Shown here one piece after another: positions 17,300 to 26,268 of a DNA stretch of 64,000 nucleotides (positions are counted from its first letter, which is position 1; each line of letters starts with the position of its first letter). The DNA comes from an uncultured Ruminiclostridium sp. (lineage in GTDB: Bacteria; Bacillota; Clostridia; Oscillospirales; Ruminococcaceae), in the NCBI GenBank assembly GCA_910588335.1, contig CAJUQV010000013.1, positions 1 to 64,000 on the forward strand, written 5' to 3'. A model generated the notes under the pieces. That model did no database searches and was not told where the DNA came from. It saw nothing but the letters and a program-made list of their open reading frames with translations. The position numbers and the translations under genes were made by a program.

Positions 17300-18574
17300 T
17301 TAATTTCCCCTGCTTAACACGTAAATATTAACCTGTTTTGCGCCGTATTCTACGGATACGGGATAATAATCCTCGCTGTTGCCCATATAAAGGTCAACAA
17401 GAACACCGTTCGGGGTAAGGTCGCCCGTGTCTGCGGCAATTGCGTAACCGTAAACATAGCTGCCGTCAGTACTTACTATATAAAGCTCGGAGCCGTAGGG
17501 GATAATGGAGGGATCAACCGCTACGGTGCCGATTTCGAGTTTTCTGCCGCTTGCCGTGCCGCTGCCGATAGGGGCAGTGTATGCACATGATTTTCCCGTA
17601 AGTACGGAATCGTAATTAACGGGCAAGCCGTTTTCAAGAATAAGAGAAGAGGAGTCTTTTTTGCTGTAAGGCGTCCTTAAAGCAGTGCCGACGCTTACTA
17701 TTTCGGTAACCGGCTCTTTGGTGATTTCGGAACTTACGGCGGTTTCGCTTACTCTTACCCCGTTTATAAGCTTAATCCTGCTTATGTTTGTACGTGTGCC
17801 GTTTACGCCTTTTTGAGTGGTTTCGCTGGTATACATTGAAACAAGATTGCTTTTTTCGGTGACTGTATTGTATGGTACTACCTCGTAGGATTCGATTTCC
17901 TGATATCGGACCCGTGTCACGGTAATGGTTTCGTTTTCTTCCATGACCTTGTCGGGGTCGCAGTCCATAAAGTCGTCCTGTTCAAGCACTATTCCCGCTC
18001 TCTCAATAATCTGAGCCGCAGACTGTTGATAAGCGGACAGTTCCATAACCGTTCCGTCGACAGCTATATATACGGGATAACCTCTGTGTACTTTTACCGC
18101 ACTTATAAGCTGGGAACAAAAAGTGTCTGGCGAGGGCTCGATAACGTCCTGCTCGTTGATCCTGAGTCCGGAGCGGCTTATAACGTCCTTAACGGATTCG
18201 TCGTAGGCACATTCCACAAGAACCGTATTGTTATCCGCTTCTACCGGTATATTAAGCGAGCGGTGGATAACTATATCCGCTTCGCCGTCTTTTATGCCTC
18301 CAAAGTCTACGCGGTCAAATTCGCCTATTTCAATATTTTGTTCCTCTAAAATTTCCTCAAGGGTATCATACATTGTAAAAGTACGGAACACTTCGCCGCC
18401 GTCATAAATACGTGCTTCGTTTCTGAAATACAGAGCACCCGTCATAAGAATCATTACGCTTACCGAGGCGAGACCCAGAAGGAGACTTACCGCAGTATGA
18501 TTTTTAAGTATGTTCTGTTTTTTCTGAATTTTTAAAATAAGCTTCAGGACTTTTGTTTGAAATATAGATTTCAT
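17300..18574 (-). CDS. G5 / 3D-domain cell-wall protein (YabE-like)
   Basis: The start at 18574 is set by AGGAGG 5 nt upstream; a longer frame to 18601 has none. 424 residues: an N-terminal membrane anchor (about 31-50), two DUF348-type repeats, a G5 domain (VRYQEIESYEVVPYNT onward), and a C-terminal 3D domain with VDPSIIPYGSELYI, AADTGD and VDLYMG. The three Asp residues of the 3D domain, which form the lytic site in MltA-like enzymes, are all present. Relatives remodel peptidoglycan, some during spore outgrowth. No SLT (Rpf) domain is present. A consensus promoter lies at 18609-18637. Confidence 0.9.
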   Translation of the reverse strand: MKSIFQTKVLKLILKIQKKQNILKNHTAVSLLLGLASVSVMILMTGALYFRNEARIYDGGEVFRTFTMYDTLEEILEEQNIEIGEFDRVDFGGIKDGEADIVIHRSLNIPVEADNNTVLVECAYDESVKDVISRSGLRINEQDVIEPSPDTFCSQLISAVKVHRGYPVYIAVDGTVMELSAYQQSAAQIIERAGIVLEQDDFMDCDPDKVMEENETITVTRVRYQEIESYEVVPYNTVTEKSNLVSMYTSETTQKGVNGTRTNISRIKLINGVRVSETAVSSEITKEPVTEIVSVGTALRTPYSKKDSSSLILENGLPVNYDSVLTGKSCAYTAPIGSGTASGRKLEIGTVAVDPSIIPYGSELYIVSTDGSYVYGYAIAADTGDLTPNGVLVDLYMGNSEDYYPVSVEYGAKQVNIYVLSRGN

Positions 18575-18608
18575 AAATCCTCCTGTAAGTTTCTTAATCA
18601 TAATAAAC

Positions 18609-18637
18609 AGTATACTCTATTTATTGGCAAATGTCAA
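18609..18637 (-). promoter_or_regulatory. Sigma-A-type promoter of the G5/3D gene
   Basis: On the minus strand TTGACA (18632-18637), 17-nt spacer, TATACT (18609-18614), about 35 nt before the start codon. Confidence 0.85.
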
Positions 18638-18796
18638 ATAAAAGGCAGTGGGTAAATTGTGCAAGATAAACAAATTTATTATGCAACTATTTTGTTACCG
18701 TTTTGTAACCTTTTGTTTTTTAAACTCTTTTTGGGCTTTTTTGGAAATAAAGGTATTTTTATTCGGCATTTTTAACGAAAACGCCATGTTTAATAC

Positions 18797-18926
18797 TATG
18801 GCTTATTTGTAAAATCGGAAAGGCTATCTTTTTGCCCCTATACGGTGGTTTAACTGCGTTTTTTCTTTGAAGATAATCATTTTGAGCCAAAAATCCGATA
18901 TTTCCTCTATTTTCAAACAAGCACTA
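18797..18926 (+). repeat. MITE-like repeat A, copy 1 (diverged)
   Basis: It starts TATGGCTTATTTGTAAAATC and ends TATTTTCAAACAAGCACTA, the diverged ends of the element also found at 33800 and 59210. The body is about 30 bp shorter than the other copies and lacks the CGTCAAACGACAG segment. The right end runs into short repeat B. Confidence 0.75.
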
Positions 18927-18981
18927 ATCTTTGATAAAATTAAAGTATAGATAAATAATATGAATGATCAAAAATTAGTGC
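18921..18981 (+). repeat. Short palindromic repeat B, copy 1
   Basis: Inverted ends GCACTAATctTTGAT and ATCAaaaATTAGTGC bracket a core ATAGATAAATAATATGAATG that recurs at 19800, 43008 and 45147. Confidence 0.75.
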
Positions 18982-18990
18982 ATAAAGTGC

Positions 18991-19030
18991 AGTCTTTAAT
19001 CAAGTCTACAATTTGATCAAAGATTGGTAT
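18991..19030 (+). repeat. Short palindromic repeat E, copy 1
   Basis: AGTCTTTAATCAAGTCTACA followed by ATTTGATCAAAGATTGGTAT, an imperfect palindrome. The same 40-odd bases occur in inverse orientation at 61021-61066. Confidence 0.75.
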
Positions 19031-19062
19031 AAATTTTGGTAATCGTATATTGGTAAAAATGT

Positions 19063-19114
19063 AAAAATATGATGATGGTATTTTTACATAAAAAAATACT
19101 ATCATCATATTTTT
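19063..19114 (-). terminator. Terminator of the DUF5662 gene
   Basis: A 23-24 bp near-perfect inverted repeat (AAAAATATGATGATGGTATT with its complement at 19091-19114) with a 5-nt loop, about 100 bp past the DUF5662 stop. A- and T-runs on both sides make it bidirectional. Confidence 0.85.
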
Positions 19115-19210
19115 GAGTTAAAACCTCCCATTAAAGCACATTGTAACATAATAGGTGGGTGATTATACTTACTTGAACGGAAATTGTACTTTATTAAAAA
19201 ATTTTTTTAA

Positions 19211-19744
19211 TCATCTTTTTTCTTGTTTTATTTCATCTTTAATAATTTTAAACGTCTCATTTTCTCCTCTGTCCCTTACCAACGTCAGCCATTCCTTCAG
19301 CTTTTCCGATGTTTCAAAATGCATCAGTTTAGGCGCGCTACTTGAAATAAAATACTCCAATGCGTCCCCCTGCCTATACTCCTTTCCGTGATACACTCGA
19401 CAAGCGGCTATCCTGTCACAGCACATTTCCGCCGTATACCTTAGCGGCATCTTCACCGGTATTATTCCCGCGCCTTTTTTATAATCCGTCCAATATTCCC
19501 AATGATGCCTGTTTCTTCCCTTGTGGTGAAGCCATGCCGCACTGTACCCTTTTTCAGTTCTCTCCTGTTCATTAGGCGAACGCTTTCCGCTGAAATACCT
19601 GACTCCCGGTATAAATTCGGCAGGCGACAGTTTGGATAAATCATGCGTCAAACCTTGTCTGTAAAGACCGCACTTAAAGCAAAAACCGCAAACTATGCTT
19701 TTGTGCTTGAGAACCGTTTTTAAATGTCCGAAAAATCCCTTCAT
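19211..19744 (-). CDS. DUF5662 family protein
   Basis: The start at 19744 (MKGFFGHLKT) has GAAGGAA 6 nt upstream; an extension to 19762 is less likely. 177 residues. The conserved block is THDLSKLSPAEFIPGVRYF followed by AWLHHKGRNRHHWEYW, rich in His and Asp, which suggests a metal site of HD-like character (inference). DUF5662 proteins are common in Firmicutes and phages and have no assigned function. The gene stands alone, ended by the hairpin at 19063-19114, and repeat elements lie on both sides. Confidence 0.85.
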   Translation of the reverse strand: MKGFFGHLKTVLKHKSIVCGFCFKCGLYRQGLTHDLSKLSPAEFIPGVRYFSGKRSPNEQERTEKGYSAAWLHHKGRNRHHWEYWTDYKKGAGIIPVKMPLRYTAEMCCDRIAACRVYHGKEYRQGDALEYFISSSAPKLMHFETSEKLKEWLTLVRDRGENETFKIIKDEIKQEKR

Positions 19745-19791
19745 GGTTATTTTCCTTCTCATAAATATTTTTATTAGTGCGGTTTTATTAA

Positions 19792-19866
19792 CCTTTGGTC
19801 AATGTATAAACAATAATATAGATGACCAAAATTAGTGCTTATACTAATCCCTTTTAAAATTGGTAT
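19792..19866 (+). repeat. Short repeat B copy 2 joined to repeat C
   Basis: TTGGTCA (19795) and TGACCAA (19823) bracket the B core. It runs into ATTAGTGCTT and then ATACTAATCCCTTTTAAAAT TGGTAT (19841-19866), whose ends ATACTAAT and ATTGGTAT are near-complementary. The right end is 15 bp from the YfcE-like stop codon. Confidence 0.65.
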
Positions 19867-19880
19867 TATATATGCTTTAT

Positions 19881-20357
19881 TTAAAGATCGAAGTGGTAAA
19901 AATCAAGCTTTCCGTTTTCCTCCGTAACTATTCCATAGGAACGGCCTTTACCGTCTCTGGGCATAGATACGCTTCCGGGATTAAAGAGGTGTACGCCTTT
20001 TTCAAAGCTGTAATGCCTGCTGTGAGTATGTCCGAACAGCGCTGCCTGACAATTGTTTTCGTTTGCAATGTCAATAAGTCTGTCAAATCCGTGCCAAAGG
20101 CTGAGATTTGATCCGTGTGTCAGCAGCAGGCTGTGTGTGCCTATCCGTATCACATTTGTCATAGGAACCGAACTGTTATAGTCGTTGTTTCCTCTTACCC
20201 GGTAAGTATTTATTCCTGCCATATTTCGGGTTACAATATCAAAATCTTTTTCACCGTCTCCTAAAAAAATAAATGCGTCAAAAGGAGCCGCCTTCTCTGC
20301 GGTTTTTTCCAAGCGCCTGTAATCTCCGTGACTGTCTGATGTTACCAATATTCGCAT
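19881..20357 (-). CDS. yfcE: YfcE/MJ0936-type metallophosphodiesterase
   Basis: 158 residues, the usual length. All motifs of the small metallophosphoesterases are intact: SDSHGD, GDGEKD, RGNND, LTHGS and FGHTHSRH. Members hydrolyse phosphodiesters with Mn2+; the physiological substrate is unknown. GGAAGGATC precedes the ATG. It is monocistronic in this view, and the 1.47 kb upstream is gene-free. It contrasts with the phosphoesterase at 29720, where the equivalent residues are changed. Confidence 0.9.
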   Translation of the reverse strand: MRILVTSDSHGDYRRLEKTAEKAAPFDAFIFLGDGEKDFDIVTRNMAGINTYRVRGNNDYNSSVPMTNVIRIGTHSLLLTHGSNLSLWHGFDRLIDIANENNCQAALFGHTHSRHYSFEKGVHLFNPGSVSMPRDGKGRSYGIVTEENGKLDFYHFDL

Positions 20358-20827
20358 TTTTTGGTTGATCCTTCCTTTTTGTGTTTATTATAACATATCT
20401 TAAGTCATATTTCAATATGAAGTTAAAAAAACATATAAAAGCATAAATACCATTACAAAAGGGGGGAGCTTGTAATATATAATGTGTAATTTACTGATTT
20501 AATTTAAAAAATTGGTAAATTACGTAAAATTAATCAGTTTGCTTTTGTGCTGTAATTTGCAAAATTATTACTGCACCGCTTTAACGATTTGATTTGTTAA
20601 ATTAAATCAATAATTTATATAACCGCATTTTTCCCTTGTTTTTATAAAAAAGCTCAAAGAAAAATAACGTCAATCTATTTTTGTAAAAAAGGGCATTTTT
20701 TTAGTAATTTTTATTATAATGTTGGACTTAACTTTTTAGACTCTGAATCTTTTTACGATAGATATGGTCTTATTAAAAGATAAAAAACTAATGTTCATAT
20801 ACTCAAGAAAAGTGAACTAATTTAAAG

Positions 20828-20860
20828 CAAACCTGTATATAAAGCGGGTTTGCGGCTTTT
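20828..20860 (+). terminator. Isolated terminator-like hairpin
   Basis: GCAAACC...GGGTTTGC with a 13-nt loop followed by GGCTTTT, with no gene immediately upstream on either strand. It could end an unrecognised small transcript. Confidence 0.5.
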
Positions 20861-21429
20861 ATCCTCTTTGTGAAAAAGAATTTTATATGAATTAAAAAAA
20901 TTTTTAATTTCAATAAAATTTAATGTGTTTTTCTTGGTAATGATGATTTAAAAAAAATTAAAAAAGTCAAAAAACACCGTTGCAAAGGGAAATTTTTGCT
21001 GTTGTATTTTTCTTCTTCAATTGTGTGAAAAATATTTTTGTCGATTTGTTTCCCGGTTTTTTTCCCGTTTTTACATTAAGATAGTGCAATAAAGGCTTTT
21101 ACAGTGGGTTTTTCGTCATTTGATTTTTTTCGTATTGCCGTATGCGGGAAGCAATATTTTTCATTTTAGGTCGCAGTAGAAAAATGCCTTCATAAAATAG
21201 AGTCAATATTTGTAAAAAGAGTAGTTAACTTGTCACGCATAGTAATAAACTAACCAAAGCAAGCAAAAAAATAGAGGTGAAATGAATTTTTTGTTTTTTT
21301 ATGAAAAAAATGGGGGGTTAACTAAATAAATTTACGAAAAAAAAGAATCAATATTATTTATTACTTTTTTTAAAAGAAGATTTTTTGCAGTTTTTTAGAA
21401 AATAAATGCCATATTATTTTTTGGTGCAA

Positions 21430-21466
21430 AAAACCGCAACCTTTTTTACGATTGCGGTCTTTTATA
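21430..21466. terminator. Isolated terminator-like hairpin
   Basis: AACCGCAA and TTGCGGT pair around a T-rich loop, with A-run before and CTTTT after. It directly precedes repeat D copy 1. Confidence 0.55.
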
Positions 21467-21608
21467 TAACCACTGCCGGATGCCCCCCATCTCTTTGGGT
21501 TTATGAGACTTTGCAGGTAAGTCTTTTAATCTCTCTATTCGGTGGGGGGATAATATTCACCCACTGAACCTCGGAGTTTCTTCGCAATTTCGGCAGCTTG
21601 TTTAAGTT
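21466..21608 (+). repeat. Repeat D, copy 1 (double-hairpin element)
   Basis: Begins CCACTGCCGGATG and ends CGGCAGCTTGTTTAA. The internal stem is TTCGGTGGG with CCCACTGAA (one G-T pair). A second stem-like stretch, GGAGTTTCTTCGCAATTTC, follows. Copies at 23333 and 55150 have the same plan but different stem bases. Confidence 0.75.
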
Positions 21609-21828
21609 TTTAATTTATACTAAAGTTTTATGAATTATTAGTGGGGATCTGAAAATTGAGCATTTTGGTCATTTTCGTTAAATGCGGGCGGTAAAAAAAG
21701 CGGAGAAATACAGTAATATTATGTATTTATAATAGGGGATTACAATTCTTTTACGCAGAAAGCGCTCACAGTTAGCAGAAATTGTGAAAATTGCGACTTG
21801 TCAGAGCGCATAGCTAATGATATTCGGA

Positions 21829-22869
21829 TTATTCGGTTGTGGAAGGGCTGTAATGAAGATCCTCATTGAATCCCCTGTGGCTTCCCGATTTGTGCGTATA
21901 TTGTTTTAAGGTTTCTTCGGTAAACAACTTAAATTCGTTTCTGACACCGGGAGGGCCTACAATCTGGGCATTGCTTCCGAATTGGAAAAGCCAGCCGTAG
22001 AAGGTTGGACTCACGTCAATATCAGCCTCAATTTCAAAGGAACTTCCCATATCCGTAAAATGAGTTGTCAGTCCGAATCTGTCAATTACCACACCCGCCA
22101 GTGAGTTGTCGAAACGCAGCTTTACATTGGTGCGCCGACCGCCGTACATGCTAAAGCGTCTGTTGCAGTGATCGCTTATGTCAAATTCGGGATCTTTGTA
22201 GCTTTTTTCGTTCAGGATACGTATCTTTTCCATTTTGTCCGCTCTGAAATCCGCATGTTTTCTGCGTTTATCGTAATATCCCGTGACATAGTAGTTTTCG
22301 TCCTTCCATACCAATGCTCTGGGTGAAATCACTAACGGCTGCTTGTTGTTATGATACACTTTTCTTTTTTTCTCATCATAGTTAAAGTATAAAAAACTGA
22401 TCTTTTTTCCATCCGATATGGCCTCATTAATGTCGTTGATGGTGTAATAAATGCTTTCGTTTGTAGTTTTCACCCTATCGGTGACAGTTATCTGACGCAT
22501 CAGCTTTTTTTCCTCATATTTTCCCGCCAGAGCCGAAATTTTCCGTATCAGTTTAATGGATTTGCGTTTGCTTATAAATTTTGAACTTGCAACAGCATTG
22601 GCGAGTAAATACAGCTCCGGAAGCTCAAATTCTCTGCTTGCCAAAAAATAAGTTGTATTCCTCGCTTGTTTATCCGCGACAATGTCCATACCATAGTTTC
22701 AGAGTGCTTCTATGTCATTATACATTGTCTTTCTTTCGCTTTCAACACCGTATTCGCTAAGGTGTGCTTCAAGCTGTGCAAGTGATAATCCGTGATTTTC
22801 GTCGGTTTCCTCCCTGAATATTCGAGCCAGAATCAGAATCCTGCTTTTTTGTTTATGAGATTTTGCCAC
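21829..22869 (-). pseudogene. WYL-domain transcriptional regulator with a nonsense codon
   Basis: The natural start is GTG 22869, 5 nt after AAGGAGG. It reads AKSHKQKSRILILARIFRE (winged HTH) to MYNDIEAL, then TGA (22699-22701), then NYGMDIV and an intact remainder. Relatives commonly have Arg in the motif IEALRNYGMDI, so CGA to TGA is the likely single change at codon 57. The open part from ATG 22689 (286 residues) holds the WYL ligand-binding domain (VISPRALVWKDENYYVTGYY) and the WCX tail, but without the DNA-binding domain. Re-initiation four codons past the stop is possible, though no clear binding site is seen. Targets are unknown. Confidence 0.85.
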
Positions 22870-23053
22870 ATTAACCTCCTTTTTCGTAGTGGGTTTTTCT
22901 CTCTCTTACGACTTAAGCCGCTTTATACTGTTATGTGATCATAACATCTCTACTTTCCTCTACTGTAAAGAAAATTAAATTGTAAGATATTGCCTTTTTT
23001 CCTCCTTTCCGACATCGCGCTTCGGGAAATCCTTTTCTCCTTTGGAGCAGTGT

Positions 23054-23110
23054 CATACCAATCTTAGTGTTAACAGCAGGTTATGTAGTGTCAAAGCAAG
23101 GATTGGTATC
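23054..23110 (+). repeat. Short palindromic repeat with ATACCAATC ends
   Basis: CATACCAATCTTAGTG at the left and AAGGATTGGTAT at the right, inverted over 56 bp. Ends match those of repeats B, C and E; the core is different. Confidence 0.6.
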
Positions 23111-23332
23111 AGATGCTTATATTCAGCGATTTTCGGTAAATTGCGGAGGAGGGGGAAAAGAGGGACGTGGCTTTTTATCGGAAATCGATGGGGACTTGAT
23201 AACATAAAAAACAAATTGTATAGTTTTGCTGTTTTTTTATAAAATGACAAAAAGCGCAATTTGTTAACAAAAGTCGAATATTACAAATAGTATAATAACG
23301 TGTTTATTTGACAATATTTGTAAAAGAATATA

Positions 23333-23445
23333 ACCGGTTCCGGATATCTCCGACTCTTAGGCAGCGGCGGACATCTCGGTTCATTGGGGAATTTTTATCC
23401 GCCAATGAACCTTGGAATTGCAAAGTAATTCCGTTAGCTTGTTAA
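23333..23445 (+). repeat. Repeat D, copy 2 (double-hairpin element)
   Basis: Stem 1 is a perfect 10 bp, GGTTCATTGG with CCAATGAACC. Stem 2 is GGAATTGCAAAGTAATTCC. The right end is GTTAGCTTGTTAAAA. The left part (CCGGTTCCGGATATCTC) is shorter than in copies 1 and 3. Confidence 0.75.
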
Positions 23446-23527
23446 AACTGCGCTTAAAAAAATCTTAAAAACTATTACTCACAGTATACAAAGTAAAAAA
23501 ATTGACAAAATAAAAGAAATTTACTTA

Positions 23528-24676
23528 TTAATCTTCGTCTTCCTCCTCATCTTCATCTTCTTCATCTTCGTCATCCGCTTCTTTGCCATCGCTCACATAA
23601 GCCGCTCTCGAATAAGAGGAATTTTCAAACAACACGTCGGCTACTGTTTCCAGCAGACTCTGATACTGCATCTTTTTAATCCACTGCTTAGGCAGTTTTT
23701 TTCTTCCGTACCAGACACCGAGTATACCTCCGGTTATAGCTCCGCAGGCGGCGCTGTCCCCGTCGTGATTGGCGGACAGTTCTATTGCAAAGCGGAAATT
23801 AGTCTGATGTACAATAGCGCTGTAAACGGCTATGGCAAGGCAGGAGATGGCGCTGAAGCCGTCTCCCAGTTCCGCTATGCCTTCAAGAGGGTCTATATCC
23901 TCGTTGGCGGCAAGATCAATCGCCGCTTGAAGCATGTTATAAGTGTTTTCATTGTTTGGGTAAGCTGCCAAAAGAGCCATGGCATTGTTTATTGCTTCGT
24001 CCACTGATTTGTCGGTCATAAGTTCCGCAGTTATTGCCGCATATACGCCGCAGGGCAGGTATCCGTCGGGATGAGAATGGGTTATAGCGCCAATGTCGCA
24101 GCCTATTCTGAAAGCCATATCGGGACTTTGACCGTAAAACAGCCCGGCCGAAACCACGCGTTTTACCGCGCCTGCGTCTTTATTGTTGTTTAAGCGTTTT
24201 CCGAGGGTGCCATAACTGTTGTTTTTGGCTTCAAGAAGGGCGTCGATATTAACGTCGTTAAGCCTTCTCGAACGACCTAACCCCTTAGAGCGCAGCAGGG
24301 AGGACATATTTGGGTTAAGCTTTTTATCAAAAAGCCATTCATATTCCGGTCCCGCTATTGTTTTGGTCTGCATATAAAGCCACATCTGATAGGAATAGAA
24401 AACATAATTGGCCACAGAAGCATTTTCATCCGAAACATGCTCGTTTTGCGCCCAGAGTATTCCGTCGGCAGTAAAAAGCGACATTTGCGTCGCTTCGGTA
24501 AAAAGGGCGGTTTTTGTTTTTTTGTTTATGGCAAGCTCCATGGCGCCTTTTTTTTCAAAGGTGCCGCAGATTTCGTCAAAACTCAGCTTCATAAGTGGGT
24601 AGCCAAAGGCATCTCCGATGGCGCTGCCGATTATGGCTCCTTCAAATTTGTCCATGTACTTTTCAGTTTTGTTCAT
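23528..24676 (-). CDS. ADP-ribosylglycohydrolase-fold protein with altered metal ligands and an acidic tail
   Basis: 382 residues; the fold is supported by GAIIGSAIGDAFGYP, HSHPDGYLPCGVYAAI and GAITGGILGVWYG. These enzymes use two Mg ions held by TDDT near the N-terminus and GDSDST near the C-terminus. Here the first reads TEAT (60-63) and the second GDSAAC (306-311), so at least three ligands are changed. Glycohydrolase activity is doubtful; a binding role is possible (inference). The last 15 residues are almost all Asp and Glu. It is last in a minus-strand series dacF, rlmH, HdeD-like fusion, this gene (69 bp gap). Confidence 0.85.
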   Translation of the reverse strand: MNKTEKYMDKFEGAIIGSAIGDAFGYPLMKLSFDEICGTFEKKGAMELAINKKTKTALFTEATQMSLFTADGILWAQNEHVSDENASVANYVFYSYQMWLYMQTKTIAGPEYEWLFDKKLNPNMSSLLRSKGLGRSRRLNDVNIDALLEAKNNSYGTLGKRLNNNKDAGAVKRVVSAGLFYGQSPDMAFRIGCDIGAITHSHPDGYLPCGVYAAITAELMTDKSVDEAINNAMALLAAYPNNENTYNMLQAAIDLAANEDIDPLEGIAELGDGFSAISCLAIAVYSAIVHQTNFRFAIELSANHDGDSAACGAITGGILGVWYGRKKLPKQWIKKMQYQSLLETVADVLFENSSYSRAAYVSDGKEADDEDEEDEDEEEDED

Positions 24677-24745
24677 CTTTTACGCCTACCTGCACAAGCG
24701 AGGTTCCTTTCTTTCATATAATTGATTGTTATGATCATTTTTGTT

Positions 24746-26191
24746 TTACCTATTTTCCGTTTTATCTGCCTTTTGTTTTTTTGCGCGGTGATTGGCTTCG
24801 GTTTCGGTCATTTTTTCAAGCTCCGGGGAGGAGTAGGGGATTCGTGGGGTATAATGCCAGCCTTCGGTGCTTTCGGCGTTGTATATGTTTCTGCAAAAAA
24901 CAGGAGAACCTATCATTGCAAGCAGATGTTCCAGATAATCGTAGTATACTCCCGGAGTCAGTACAGTTCTTGGCGCGGTAGTATCGGAACATGCCTTCCG
25001 CACTATTCCGTCAACCATCATTACGCAATTGGAGGTGACCGCAAAATATGTTTTCATTTTTCCGCTGTTGAATTTATAAAAATTTGAGCCTGTACAGTTC
25101 CACATTTTGCTGCCCCAGTCAAAAACGCTTTCGCCCTTTGCGTCGGGATTATCCTTTACCACATTGCTCAAAGGGGGATCCCACGGGAATACCATTTCCT
25201 TTATTTTGGCTATTTCTTCTTTAACCGCCTGCTTTTGGTTATCATTAAGTCTGAAGCCATAGCTGTATATTTCTCTGGGTGTGGCCGTAACGTAAAACCT
25301 TACATAAGGCTCTTTCTTTGCCACTATCAAAATTCCGTCGCCCACACCGCCGAACAGCGAAACGGTGTCAAGATCATATGAGCCGTAGGAAAGCACCTCT
25401 CCTTCAAAGCAGATATCACAGTGGCCCAATGTGCCCAGACCTTTTTCGCTCACGTGAATCATTACCTCCATATCGGGAGGCTCCTCGGATTCTTTACCCG
25501 AAGGATAGAAGGTCAAAAGTTCTTTTTTCGCGTTTTCGGGGTCAAGAATATTTTTTCTGCGTCTTGTTTTAAGATTTATAAAGGGCATCAGGGTGGATAA
25601 AAGGGCCGGCATTGGCAGAGTCATTTTTCCGGTAAATTTTTTTCTTATTCCTTCCGGCAAGCATTGGAATATGAAATCCGACAGAAGAAAGGCTCCGTAT
25701 AGTACACAGTAAATACCGGCAACTACCAAAAAGCTTCTTTTCCCCATACCGGGAACAAATATCATAAGAACTCCGAAAACAATGAAAAATATGAACAGCA
25801 GCAATTCTTTAAGACGGCCCGGCACATTGTCCCGACGGTCTATAACGTAATCCACTATCTTTATAAGTGCGTTTACGAGAATATAGGCGGTAAAGACAAA
25901 ATAAATCGGGGCATAACCGAACTTTGGGAGCATTATAATGAATATTCCCGAGAATACGTTGAAAAATCCTCCGAAAAGCACATTTCCCATCGCGGCCTTT
26001 GAAAGATTTTTCCTTTTCAGTATTGCCGACAGTATAAGCCCTGCGCCCTGCACCGTTACAACGCCTCCTCCTACGAGTGAGGCGGCGTGCAGAACCACAT
26101 CGCCCGCCGAAAGTGTATAAATTCCCGCCGCAATTATAATAGCGCCGGTAATCAGGCATACCAGCGGATAAAGCTTTGAATTTCTGTTCAT
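24746..26191 (-). CDS. HdeD-like membrane domain fused to a papain-like-fold domain
   Basis: 481 residues. Residues 1-195 carry about six hydrophobic helices with the HdeD/DUF308 look (VLFGGFFNVFSGIFIIMLP, LLLFIFFIVFGVLMIFVPG). From about residue 230 a soluble domain begins: MEVMIHVSEKGLGTLGHCDI, GEVLSYGSYDLDT, and later AVTSNCVMMVDGI and VLTPGVYYDYL. The His of GHCDI and the Cys of SNC are spaced as in NlpC/P60- or DUF4105-like papain-fold enzymes, which read HvS..G..GH..I and NC. I know no named protein with this pairing. It is between rlmH and the ADP-ribosylglycohydrolase-like gene. Function unknown. Confidence 0.7.
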   Translation of the reverse strand: MNRNSKLYPLVCLITGAIIIAAGIYTLSAGDVVLHAASLVGGGVVTVQGAGLILSAILKRKNLSKAAMGNVLFGGFFNVFSGIFIIMLPKFGYAPIYFVFTAYILVNALIKIVDYVIDRRDNVPGRLKELLLFIFFIVFGVLMIFVPGMGKRSFLVVAGIYCVLYGAFLLSDFIFQCLPEGIRKKFTGKMTLPMPALLSTLMPFINLKTRRRKNILDPENAKKELLTFYPSGKESEEPPDMEVMIHVSEKGLGTLGHCDICFEGEVLSYGSYDLDTVSLFGGVGDGILIVAKKEPYVRFYVTATPREIYSYGFRLNDNQKQAVKEEIAKIKEMVFPWDPPLSNVVKDNPDAKGESVFDWGSKMWNCTGSNFYKFNSGKMKTYFAVTSNCVMMVDGIVRKACSDTTAPRTVLTPGVYYDYLEHLLAMIGSPVFCRNIYNAESTEGWHYTPRIPYSSPELEKMTETEANHRAKKQKADKTENR

Positions 26192-26268
26192 TAAAATTCT
26201 CCGTGTGAACGACTATCATTTAAATAATATAAGACAGTTTTCCGCTTATTATGGTTTATTGTTTAATT

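Larger units (their letters stand above)
20358..21828. other. AT-rich gene desert with hairpins and one repeat D copy
   Basis: No open frame of credible coding character on either strand over 1.47 kb. Contents: hairpin GCAAACC/GGGTTTGC at 20828-20856, hairpin ACCGCAA/TTGCGGT at 21432-21459, repeat D copy 1 at 21466-21608, and long T- and A-runs. Nothing else recognised. It could hide an untranslated RNA or decayed DNA. Confidence 0.5.
22870..23527. other. Intergenic stretch with two repeat elements
   Basis: No gene. It holds the palindromic element at 23054-23110 and repeat D copy 2 at 23333-23445. The remainder is AT-rich and unrecognised. Confidence 0.5.

Noticed and set aside
18921..19030. 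Adjacent short repeats as a possible CRISPR array
   Set aside because: The repeats are palindromic, of several kinds, dispersed over the window, and lack regular spacers and cas genes.
22699..22701. TGA in the WYL gene as a recoded (selenocysteine or tryptophan) codon
   Set aside because: Relatives have Arg here and no SECIS-like hairpin is seen. Other genes end normally with TGA (metH, trxB), so the standard code applies.
23528..23575. Acidic tail as a frameshift artefact
   Set aside because: The Asp/Glu codons are in frame with the body and run directly to the stop; the opposite reading gives no domain.
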